Origin: Candidatus Latescibacterota bacterium
GTDB lineage: Bacteria > Krumholzibacteriota > Krumholzibacteriia > WVZY01 > JAKEHA01
Direction: 5' to 3'
DNA length: 6,119 nucleotides
Assembly (NCBI GenBank): GCA_022615275.1
Contig: JAKEHA010000244.1
Location: 1-6,119, forward strand
Both the position numbers and the translations under genes were made by a program. A model generated the notes under the pieces. It had not been told where the DNA came from, ran no database searches, and saw only the letters and a program-made list of their open reading frames with translations. Numbering within the stretch: the first letter of the stretch is position 1; each line of letters starts with the position of its first letter. Below, piece by piece: positions 1 through 6,011 of this stretch.

Positions 1-2603
1 AATACCGCGCCGGCTTGGTGGACGAAGGGTGTGCGGCGCAGGCACGGGTGCTCGTGGACGCCGCCGCCGTCGGCGTGTCGGCGGTGCTGGTCCAGGACGT
101 GCGCTTCGTGGGCCCGGCGCGGCAGCAACTCATCGACTTGGTGGCCAGTGCCACCGAGCGCGCCTTCGAGCACCGCGTGTTCAGCGACCCGCGCATCGGC
201 GATTCCGGACGCGGGCACGGCATGCGCACCGCGGCCGAGATGTCGGAGGCGTACGACGACGCGCCCGAGGCCCACTCCAACGCCGCGCTGATCGCGGCAC
301 TGGTGCAGCCGGACCTCTTGGACCACCTCGAGGGGCGCGAAGCACCCGCGCACGCCGACATGTTCGACCCCTCCGGGGAGGCGTCGCGCGTGCTGCGCGG
401 GCGGGTGGAGGCGGCCTTCGAGGAGCGATTCGCGCGCCGCGAGGACGCGGCGGTTCGCCGGGCGACCGTGCAGGAAGAGCTGGCCGCGCTCGAACGCGCC
501 GGACTGGCCGAAACGACCGTCCAATTCGCCGACGTGGTGGCGCGCTTGCGCCGCGCGGGCGTGGTCGTGGGACCGGCGACCGGGCTCTCCCTGCAATCGG
601 CGTGCGCGTATCTCTTGGGCCTGACGACGTTCGATCCGTACGCGATCGATCCCGCCTTTCGACCCGACTTCGCCGGCGGAAACGCGACACGCATTCTCGA
701 CATTCAAACCGCGCCCGAGTTCCGGCCGCGCGTTCTGGGAACGTTGAACCGCGTGTTCGACGGCGCCGGCATCGGTTACGTTCCCTCGGTCGAGCACATC
801 ACCGCCGCGCGAGCGCTGCGCATCGTCGCCAAGCGCATGCAGGAAGTACCGCCCGAGGTCGAGGGCGCCATCAAGGTGGCGTCGCGCCACCACGGCGTCA
901 CCCTGCGCGAGCTGTCCGAAGACAACCGGTCGTTCGGGGCGCTGTATCGGAAGAGTGCCGTCTTCCGCGACGTCGTGTCGCACGCGGCCGCCATCGAAGG
1001 GCTTCCCTTCGGGTTCGCGCGCACCAAGCGCAGCGTCATCGTTTCACCCAAGCCGCTCCGCGCCAGCTTCGCCTTCACCGTCGACCCCGAGACGGGCGAT
1101 CGCTTCGTGCAAGCGACGCGCGATTCGTTCCCGGTCGGCGACATCCGCCGCGTCGACGTCGCGACCCTGCAGGTGCTCGCGGTGGTGGGCGACGCGGAGG
1201 AGGACACGGCCGCGCTCGACCGCGAGGCGTTCGTGCTGGTGGCACGCGGCGATCTCGACGGCGTGTACCTCCTCGAGGGCGCGCCCGGGCGGCTCGCCGG
1301 GACCTTCGGGATGTCGACGTTCGCCGACCTGGTTCACTTCGTCGCCATGCTGCGCCAGCGCCGAACGGGCACTCCGCTCTCGGAGCGCGTCGCGTCGTTT
1401 CGCGACGAGAATCGCGTGCCGCCCGCCGCGAAGGTGGTGGGGGAGGTGCTCGCGCCATCGTATGGGGTCCTGCTCTTCGAGGACCAGGTGCGCGACGTGG
1501 TCGCGCGCCTGACGCGCCTGCCGGTCACCGACGCGACCGCGCTCGCGGCGCGCTTTTGCGACCATGCGCCGGGTAATCTCGCGGCGTTACGCCGGGAATT
1601 CCTGGCCTTCACGGTGGAGGCGGGCGTCTCCTTCGAGGACGCGACGGCGTGGTTCACACGGCTCTTGCGCCACGCGCACGACGTCCAGAATCGTCAGCGC
1701 GTCATCGCCGAAGCGCTGATTGTTCGCCGTTGCCTGGCTGCGAAAACGCGCGACCGCGCGGGTTTCTTCGCGCGGCTCCTGGACGCGCCGCTCGACGCGG
1801 ACAAACGGACGCGTTACCGCGCGCTCCTCGAAGAGGAGGGACACTGGCTCGCGCCCAGTGTCAACGCGAGCGCGCGCGGACACGTCGTCGAAGCGGGGAG
1901 CGTGCGCGCGCCGTTGTGGATCATAGACGGCGTCACGCGCAATGCATCGGATACCATCATCCGTATGAGGGGAGCGAAGAAGGTAGCAACGATCGACGAA
2001 TTCCGCTTTGCCGCTTTGAATGCGGGCATTAGTTTGGAGGTGATCGATGCGCTGATCCGGGCAGGGGCTATCGATAGTGCCGCAGGGACAGGGAAGGAGG
2101 GTACGGGCCGAACCCGGCCCGTTTTGCCGTCCGCTGCGGCCGGTGAACAGATGAACATGGTCCTGTCGGGTACCGTGCCCGAGGGGCCCTCTCCAACTGG
2201 TCCCGCCTCCACCCAATCGCCGTCGACTCAAAAAGATGGCAACTCGCGGCACGGTTTTCGCGTAGTCCCATCGTTGTCGGAGTTCTATCCCCACCCGAGC
2301 GCCACCCCAGTCGAACTGGCCGGGCGCATCCGGAACTTCCACGACTTCAAGACCAGTTCAGGGAAAACGGTTGGTTTCTTCGAACTATTCGACTCCAGTG
2401 GTTCCGTGCGCGTCTTCGTACCCTGGGAGCGCGTCGCTCGAATTGGCGAGCCATTGAGCGACGGGTGTCGTGTAACCGTAAAGGGCAAGGTTCGGTTGCG
2501 CGATGGAAGAAAGGTGTGCGATGCGCTGGAGATCGTAGTCGCTGAAGGAGGGAATGGTCATGGAGAAACTTCCCCTGACGATCCGTCAAAAGGAGATCCT
2601 TGA
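1..2603 (+). CDS. DnaE-family DNA polymerase III alpha-like protein, probably catalytically inactive (5' end outside window)
   Basis: The reading frame is open from the left edge (first full codon at base 3) to TGA at 2601-2603. The TTG at 15 is internal, because the frame already encodes the end of a PHP domain there (QDVRFV near base 90 resembles NDVRFI of E. coli DnaE; MRTAAEM near 220 resembles MRSEEEM). Palm/fingers follow at about 480-1780, an HhH-like region at about 1930-2075, a Ser/Thr/Pro/Gly-rich linker, and an OB fold at about 2295-2550. No tau-binding domain follows. Family signatures are eroded: GPGRGS is GPATGL (570-587), the PDxDxDF motif is ILDIQT (693-710) so the second catalytic Asp is Gln, and GFNKSHA is VQNRQRV (1683-1703). 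The Asp matching E. coli D555 survives (1155-1157). The long intact frame with strong GC3 argues against a decaying pseudogene. By inference it is a structural or accessory paralogue of the replicative polymerase, possibly DNA-damage related because lexA follows. Homology is clear; inactivity is likely but inferred by eye. Confidence 0.85.
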   Translation, partial: YRAGLVDEGCAAQARVLVDAAAVGVSAVLVQDVRFVGPARQQLIDLVASATERAFEHRVFSDPRIGDSGRGHGMRTAAEMSEAYDDAPEAHSNAALIAALVQPDLLDHLEGREAPAHADMFDPSGEASRVLRGRVEAAFEERFARREDAAVRRATVQEELAALERAGLAETTVQFADVVARLRRAGVVVGPATGLSLQSACAYLLGLTTFDPYAIDPAFRPDFAGGNATRILDIQTAPEFRPRVLGTLNRVFDGAGIGYVPSVEHITAARALRIVAKRMQEVPPEVEGAIKVASRHHGVTLRELSEDNRSFGALYRKSAVFRDVVSHAAAIEGLPFGFARTKRSVIVSPKPLRASFAFTVDPETGDRFVQATRDSFPVGDIRRVDVATLQVLAVVGDAEEDTAALDREAFVLVARGDLDGVYLLEGAPGRLAGTFGMSTFADLVHFVAMLRQRRTGTPLSERVASFRDENRVPPAAKVVGEVLAPSYGVLLFEDQVRDVVARLTRLPVTDATALAARFCDHAPGNLAALRREFLAFTVEAGVSFEDATAWFTRLLRHAHDVQNRQRVIAEALIVRRCLAAKTRDRAGFFARLLDAPLDADKRTRYRALLEEEGHWLAPSVNASARGHVVEAGSVRAPLWIIDGVTRNASDTIIRMRGAKKVATIDEFRFAALNAGISLEVIDALIRAGAIDSAAGTGKEGTGRTRPVLPSAAAGEQMNMVLSGTVPEGPSPTGPASTQSPSTQKDGNSRHGFRVVPSLSEFYPHPSATPVELAGRIRNFHDFKTSSGKTVGFFELFDSSGSVRVFVPWERVARIGEPLSDGCRVTVKGKVRLRDGRKVCDALEIVVAEGGNGHGETSPDDPSKGDP
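2545..2551 (+). promoter_or_regulatory. Shine-Dalgarno of lexA, decides the start
   Basis: AAGGAGG lies inside the end of the DnaE-like gene. It is 2 bases from the ATG at 2554 but 8 bases from the in-frame ATG at 2560, so the second ATG (protein beginning MEKLPL) is the better start. Confidence 0.8.
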
Positions 2604-3192
2604 GTATCTAGGTGTACATACGCGCGATTACGGTTACCCGCCGACGGTCAGAGAGATCTGCCGTGCCACGGGGCTGAAGTCTCCGCGCTCGGTGAGCCAG
2701 CATCTGCAGGCGCTCGAGCGTAAGGGCTACATCCACCGGGGGCGGGACAAGTCGCGCGCGATCCGTTTCCTGCATAAGCCCGATTCTCTTGGTACCAACG
2801 GGTCGGACCACGCGGTAGCGCTGCCGTTGTTGGGGCGCGTCGCGGCCGGCCTGGCGGTCAACAACAGCAGCGAGACCGACGGACTAAGCTATTACGTCGA
2901 TCGCACGCTGTTCTCCGGAGACGGCAACTTCCTCATGAAAGTGGAAGGCGACTGCATGGTAGACGCGCACATCGTGGAAGGCGACCTGATTGTCGTGTCG
3001 CCGGATCGGGAAGCCGCGAGCGGAGACGTCGTGGTAGCCCGGGTCGGCACCGAGGTCACGGTCAAGCGCTACGAGTTACGCGGCGGAAGCGAGTACCTGG
3101 TGTCGCAAATGGGACCGGTCAAGATCGACTCGAAAGGACCGCAGGTTCAGATTCTCGGGCGCGTGATCGGATTGATCCGATCGGCGTCTTGA
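2560..3192 (+). CDS. lexA: LexA-type SOS repressor with Cys at the catalytic Ser position
   Basis: A 210-aa protein with the full LexA layout. The N-terminal winged helix-turn-helix (about residues 4-68) has the family's LTIRQKEIL and PPTVREI segments and a SPRSVSQHLQALERKGYI recognition region. It is followed by an S24-type autocleavage domain. LexA represses DNA-damage genes and is inactivated by RecA-stimulated self-cleavage. The Ala-Gly cleavage bond is present at residues 96-97 (VAAGLA) and the general-base Lys at 169 (TVKRY). The nucleophile motif, normally GDSM, reads GDCM with Cys132 (TGC at 2953-2955). Distances (A96 to C132 is 36, C132 to K169 is 37) match those of E. coli LexA (35 and 37), so the Cys sits exactly at the Ser position. 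The gene overlaps the upstream DnaE-like gene by 44 bases, implying co-transcription and translational coupling. No familiar LexA box was found in the window, and the operon promoter lies to the left. Identity is near certain; cleavage competence is open. Confidence 0.95.
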   Translation: MEKLPLTIRQKEILEYLGVHTRDYGYPPTVREICRATGLKSPRSVSQHLQALERKGYIHRGRDKSRAIRFLHKPDSLGTNGSDHAVALPLLGRVAAGLAVNNSSETDGLSYYVDRTLFSGDGNFLMKVEGDCMVDAHIVEGDLIVVSPDREAASGDVVVARVGTEVTVKRYELRGGSEYLVSQMGPVKIDSKGPQVQILGRVIGLIRSAS

Positions 3193-3229
3193 GGTAAAGC
3201 GTCTCGCCCCAGTACTAGCCCCGAACGCG

Positions 3230-3273
3230 GGGACGCGGCGCGCCCCCCAAACCGCGCGCCGCGACGCCGTCCC
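3230..3273. terminator. GC-rich hairpin between convergent genes, possible bidirectional terminator
   Basis: Ten perfect base pairs form between CGCGGCGCGC (3234-3243) and GCGCGCCGCG (3254-3263) around a 10-base loop. GGGA (3230-3233) and TCCC (3270-3273) can extend the stem across a bulge. A small CCCCG-AACG-CGGGG hairpin (3219-3232) precedes it and partly competes with it. The position between the 3' ends of lexA and the vWA lipoprotein gene fits transcription termination from both sides. There is no T tract on either strand, so a classical intrinsic terminator is not demonstrated. Confidence 0.5.
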
Positions 3274-3324
3274 AGCGGGCTCGCGCCCTCGCGCGTGCCC
3301 ATTGTCCCCCGGAAATCGTCAGCC

Positions 3325-4098
3325 CTAGTTCACGCGGCGTGCACGCACGCCGAAGTCGACGTTGTCCTCGACCCAGTCGAAGAAGTGCGGCTGCTCGGCG
3401 AATGGCACATCCGCGACCATGATCTTGGGGTCCTTCCACGAGCGCATGACGTCGGCGTCCTGCGTCCACACCTTGACCCGTTTCCGGCTCACCGCCGTTT
3501 GCCAGCTCTTTCCGACCACGGCATCCGTGTACAAGAGCCGCACCGTCACGCTGCGCGCCAGCCGCTCCAGCGGTTTGAGCGTGACCGCATCGTAGCCCGT
3601 CTCTCCGTTGCGCGACACGTCCGGAATGCCGTCGCTCACCATGACGATCGTGATCGGCCGCAGAACCAGGTTCTTGCTGCGCACGGTAAACGCTACTTGT
3701 TCGAAGAACGCGTTGTAGTCCGTGAACGGATTGGGACTCTCCTTCGGAAACATTTCCTGCAGGGTGGCGTGGATTTCCTCCACCGATTTGTTCTCGAAGG
3801 TCTGGATGGGGAAGAACGTCTTCGGTTCTCCCTCGGTGGCGCCGCCGATCGAGCTCACGAACAGCGTGTTGGGCCTTTCCATCCCGCCCACCCCGTTGAG
3901 GTGGCCGTAGATGTAGTAGGCGAGAAACTCGAGCGAGTCGTTGAAGTGCCCGCTGTTCATGTATGAACCGCTGATATCGACGCCGATGAACAGCGACTGC
4001 CGGGGTGTCTCGGCGCCGCCCGCGGTGTCGCAGCCGACCAAGGCGGCGGTGCCGAGCACGAGCGCAATCGACGCAGCAATGGCGATGCTCCGTGTCAT
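3325..4098 (-). CDS. vWA-domain lipoprotein of unknown function
   Basis: A 257-aa protein. Residues 1-23 form a lipoprotein signal peptide: basic MTR, a hydrophobic stretch, then lipobox LVGC with Cys23 as the lipidation site. The next residue is Asp24, which in E. coli favours retention in the inner membrane; whether that rule holds here is unknown. The rest is a von Willebrand A-type domain. Beta-strand 1 ends in a metal-ion-dependent adhesion site DISGS (residues 41-45), a TD pair at 126-127 fits the MIDAS threonine loop, and VSDG (154-157) supplies the later Asp. Such domains bind a divalent ion and usually a protein partner. The ATG at 4098 is chosen because AGGAGG precedes it by 6 bases and the signal peptide begins there; the frame is open further upstream, but only as antisense or overlap with the preceding gene. 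It follows the membrane-protein gene by 41 bases, so both are probably co-transcribed. Partner and pathway are not recognisable. Confidence 0.85.
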   Translation of the reverse strand: MTRSIAIAASIALVLGTAALVGCDTAGGAETPRQSLFIGVDISGSYMNSGHFNDSLEFLAYYIYGHLNGVGGMERPNTLFVSSIGGATEGEPKTFFPIQTFENKSVEEIHATLQEMFPKESPNPFTDYNAFFEQVAFTVRSKNLVLRPITIVMVSDGIPDVSRNGETGYDAVTLKPLERLARSVTVRLLYTDAVVGKSWQTAVSRKRVKVWTQDADVMRSWKDPKIMVADVPFAEQPHFFDWVEDNVDFGVRARRVN

Positions 4099-4104
4099 GG
4101 TGAT

Positions 4105-4110
4105 CCTCCT
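4105..4110 (-). promoter_or_regulatory. Shine-Dalgarno of the vWA lipoprotein gene
   Basis: On the minus strand this reads AGGAGG, 6 bases before the ATG at 4098. It fixes the start against longer open-frame alternatives that would run into the upstream gene. Confidence 0.8.
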
Positions 4111-4139
4111 GTTGGACGAGACCCGGGACCGCGACGGTC

Positions 4140-5432
4140 TCACGAGCGACCCGCCGTGATGGTCATCGAGTCGGGATCCAATTCGGAATCGTGCCGGCGG
4201 GCGGCGTTTCCGCCTGGATGGGCCGGCGACGCGCCGTGGAAGCCCGAGCGCGCCTTGAAGTCTCGAACCAGCTTTTCCGAATAGCGGATCGCACCCAGGT
4301 TCTCGAAGGGAAGCGAGAACAGGTGCTTGTTCAGCAAGCACAGCGTGCAGAAGTTGACCGCGGCCGCCACGACCTGCAGGGGCGGCAGCATGAACGACGC
4401 GAGCAGCGCATCGCCGCGTTCGCGCATCCACGCGCCGTCCTGGTGGGTCCGCGTCCACAACGCTTCGCTCAGTTCGAAGAAACGCGTGCGCGGCGCGCCC
4501 GCGCTGACGACGTACTCCACTCCGCGCCCCTGAATCACGGACATGATGGTCGGCGTGCCATGGGCGGCGAACAGGAACCACGACAAGCTGCGGATACCGA
4601 ACCACGCGAAACACGCGATGCCGATGGTCCCGTAGATGCCGAGCTCGAAGTTGGCCGAGTACTGGGCGAACCAAGGCACGAGCGCATCGACGAACTCACG
4701 ATACAGGAACATGACTTCGACGAATATGACCACGCACTCGACGACCAATATCCCCGCGATCTGCTGGACGCTCTTGCTCTTGACCGCCTCGACGAAGGTG
4801 GACAAGACCGCGTAGCTGCCGAGCACGACGAAGAACAGGAACAGGAACAGCGGCACGCGCACGAAGTTCTCGCTCAACGTCTCGCCCGTGATGTTGGAGA
4901 ACGTGTCGATGACCACCGGCGACATCACGTAGGTGAAGATCGTGGTCTCGATCGCGCACCACGCCAGCGTCAGCAATACGGCGATCCACGGGATGGGCGA
5001 ACGCACGACGTTTCCGCCCACGTGGCGCAGGAACGTGAACGGCATGAGCACGAGGTCCATGAGCAACGCCCACGCCGCGATGACCGTGACGCGCAGGAAC
5101 GCCAGCACGGCCAGCGGCAACTTCACCGCGAAGCCGAACAGGCCGCCCCAGTACGACAGCACCGACTTGCCCAGGTCCCACCAAGTGACGAACAGCGCCG
5201 TGATGAACTCATGGCGGGCGCTCCGGATGGGAACGGACAGCACGGATACCACGGTGGCCCAGCAGGCGACCACGACCGCGCAGGCGGGGAGCAGCAGGAA
5301 CAGGCGTTTGGCAACCAGCACTCCGGTCGCGTCTCCCGCGCCCCACGCGAACGCGATGAGCGCGCCCTGGAACAGCATCGGGAAAGCCACGATACCGACG
5401 ATGGCGCGAATCGTAGGTTCATTGAAGCTCAT
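4140..5432 (-). CDS. polytopic inner-membrane protein of unknown function
   Basis: A 430-aa protein that I do not recognise as a named family. Hydrophobic segments that look membrane-spanning lie at about residues 8-30, 44-67, 98-132 (perhaps two), 148-170, 193-213, 223-243, 265-290 and 345-367, giving roughly eight to nine passes. Between them, residues 295-342 form a hydrophilic loop (ending EALWTRTHQDGAWMRERGD). The C-terminal 60 residues are polar and low in structure (HPGGNAARRHDSELDPDS). No catalytic motif, ATP-binding site or transporter signature is evident. The start at MSFNEP (ATG at 5432) is preceded by AAGGGGG with an 8-base spacer; an in-frame ATG nine codons upstream has no such site. 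It is the first gene of a two-gene operon with the vWA lipoprotein, which suggests a shared envelope role, for instance a membrane platform with its surface-bound partner. That role is inferred from proximity only. Confidence 0.8.
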   Translation of the reverse strand: MSFNEPTIRAIVGIVAFPMLFQGALIAFAWGAGDATGVLVAKRLFLLLPACAVVVACWATVVSVLSVPIRSARHEFITALFVTWWDLGKSVLSYWGGLFGFAVKLPLAVLAFLRVTVIAAWALLMDLVLMPFTFLRHVGGNVVRSPIPWIAVLLTLAWCAIETTIFTYVMSPVVIDTFSNITGETLSENFVRVPLFLFLFFVVLGSYAVLSTFVEAVKSKSVQQIAGILVVECVVIFVEVMFLYREFVDALVPWFAQYSANFELGIYGTIGIACFAWFGIRSLSWFLFAAHGTPTIMSVIQGRGVEYVVSAGAPRTRFFELSEALWTRTHQDGAWMRERGDALLASFMLPPLQVVAAAVNFCTLCLLNKHLFSLPFENLGAIRYSEKLVRDFKARSGFHGASPAHPGGNAARRHDSELDPDSMTITAGRS

Positions 5433-5440
5433 CGTTCGAT

Positions 5441-5447
5441 CCCCCTT
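5441..5447 (-). promoter_or_regulatory. Shine-Dalgarno of the membrane-protein gene, decides the start
   Basis: The minus strand reads AAGGGGG, 8 bases before the ATG at 5432. The alternative ATG at 5459 lies upstream of this site, so the shorter protein is preferred. Confidence 0.65.
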
Positions 5448-5549
5448 GCCGGCACGCACGCGCGAGCCGGTTCATGGTGACGCCTGCACGGACGACGGGT
5501 GTCCGCGGGCGTTATGACGACATGGAATTTCCAGAAACGAGGTTATCCC

Positions 5550-5565
5550 CGCATGGCGCGTGCCA
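5550..5565 (-). promoter_or_regulatory. possible sigma-54 (-24/-12) promoter for the membrane/vWA operon
   Basis: On the minus strand TGGCACG-N4-ATGCG matches the RpoN consensus TGGCACG-N4-TTGCW at all but two informative positions, with the invariant GG and GC correctly spaced. Transcription would start near 5539, about 105 bases before the ATG at 5432. The motif is GC-rich and partly palindromic (TGGCACGCGCCA), so a chance match is possible and no activator site was identified. Confidence 0.3.
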
Positions 5566-5746
5566 GCGATCGCGTCTCGGCGTCCGGTCGCAGCGCGCGC
5601 GGGATCACGATGGCGGAGTGTGCCGCAGAGGTCGCGTCCGGGGATGGCCAGGGCTGGCCACGCGCGGCCGAGCCGCGTGTCAGATCGCGAACGCGCGGTG
5701 CCAATCGGCGAGTGTTGGCCGGGCCGGCGCCGGGGGGCGTTTTCGT

Positions 5747-5775
5747 TTGACAGCGCCCCGCCCGGGCCGTAGCCT
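5747..5775 (+). promoter_or_regulatory. sigma-70-type promoter of tRNA-Glu
   Basis: A perfect -35 hexamer TTGACA (5747-5752) is followed, after a 17-base GC-rich spacer, by TAGCCT (5770-5775) as the -10. The predicted start near 5782 leaves a leader of roughly 33 bases before the mature tRNA 5' end at 5815. A consensus -35 with a GC-containing -10 and GC-rich spacer is compatible with a stable-RNA promoter. Confidence 0.7.
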
Positions 5776-5814
5776 TCCCCTTCCACGGCACCCAATTCCA
5801 GCACGAGCTTCGGC

Positions 5815-5890
<76 letters not shown>

Positions 5891-5900
5891 TTCTGTCGCT

Positions 5901-5929
5901 TACAGTAAATAGGACATTTTACTCTTGTA
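5901..5929. repeat. inverted repeat in an AT-richer patch after tRNA-Glu
   Basis: AGTAAA (5904-5909) and TTTACT (5918-5923) are perfect inverted arms around 8 bases. TAC (5901-5903) and GTA (5927-5929) can extend the pairing across a 3-base bulge. A T-rich run (5925-5933) follows. It could act as a weak terminator of tRNA transcription or as an operator for the gene to the right. The sequence does not decide between these. Confidence 0.45.
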
Positions 5930-5952
5930 TTTTGCCCGGTCATGTGTATACT
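5925..5952 (+). promoter_or_regulatory. possible rightward sigma-70-type promoter
   Basis: TTGTAT (5925-5930) and TATACT (5947-5952), the latter one base from the TATAAT consensus, are separated by 16 bases in the only AT-rich stretch of this end of the window. Transcription would run towards the permease fragment. The -35 match is modest and no ribosome binding site follows clearly. Confidence 0.35.
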
Positions 5953-6011
5953 CTGGTCGAGTCGCGGGGCCCCCGGGCTCGTTCCACGTTGCAGTGAACG
6001 CTTGCCGCTGT

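Larger units (their letters stand above)
5433..5746. other. intergenic region between the membrane operon and tRNA-Glu
   Basis: I see no convincing gene here. The open frames on both strands are Arg/Gly/Ala-rich with no domain, no ribosome binding site and no coherent codon use, as expected from GC-rich noncoding DNA. The region must hold the promoter of the leftward membrane operon. Besides its ribosome binding site and the sigma-54-like match at 5550-5565, only a short GGAATTTCC palindrome (5524-5532) stands out. Confidence 0.6.

Noticed and set aside
15..15. TTG as the start of the DnaE-like protein
   Set aside because: The frame is open to the window edge and already encodes the C-terminal part of a PHP domain, so the gene begins further left.
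29..1576. 515-codon plus-strand open frame, Arg/Gly/Ala-rich
   Set aside because: It overlaps the DnaE-like gene in another frame. The composition is typical of an out-of-frame reading of GC-rich DNA and no domain is visible.
4099..4674. N-terminal extension of the vWA lipoprotein frame
   Set aside because: The extension runs through the upstream membrane-protein gene in another frame. A signal peptide and AGGAGG site mark the real start at 4098.
4191..5480. 429-codon plus-strand open frame opposite the membrane-protein gene
   Set aside because: It is antisense to a frame with clear membrane segments. Its translation is an Arg/His/Glu/Gln-rich mirror with no domain, typical of the complement of a GC3-rich gene.
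5893..5905. CTGT...ACAG palindrome resembling a gammaproteobacterial LexA box
   Set aside because: The half-sites are 5 bases apart instead of 8, and the site lies just after the tRNA with no SOS-type gene following.
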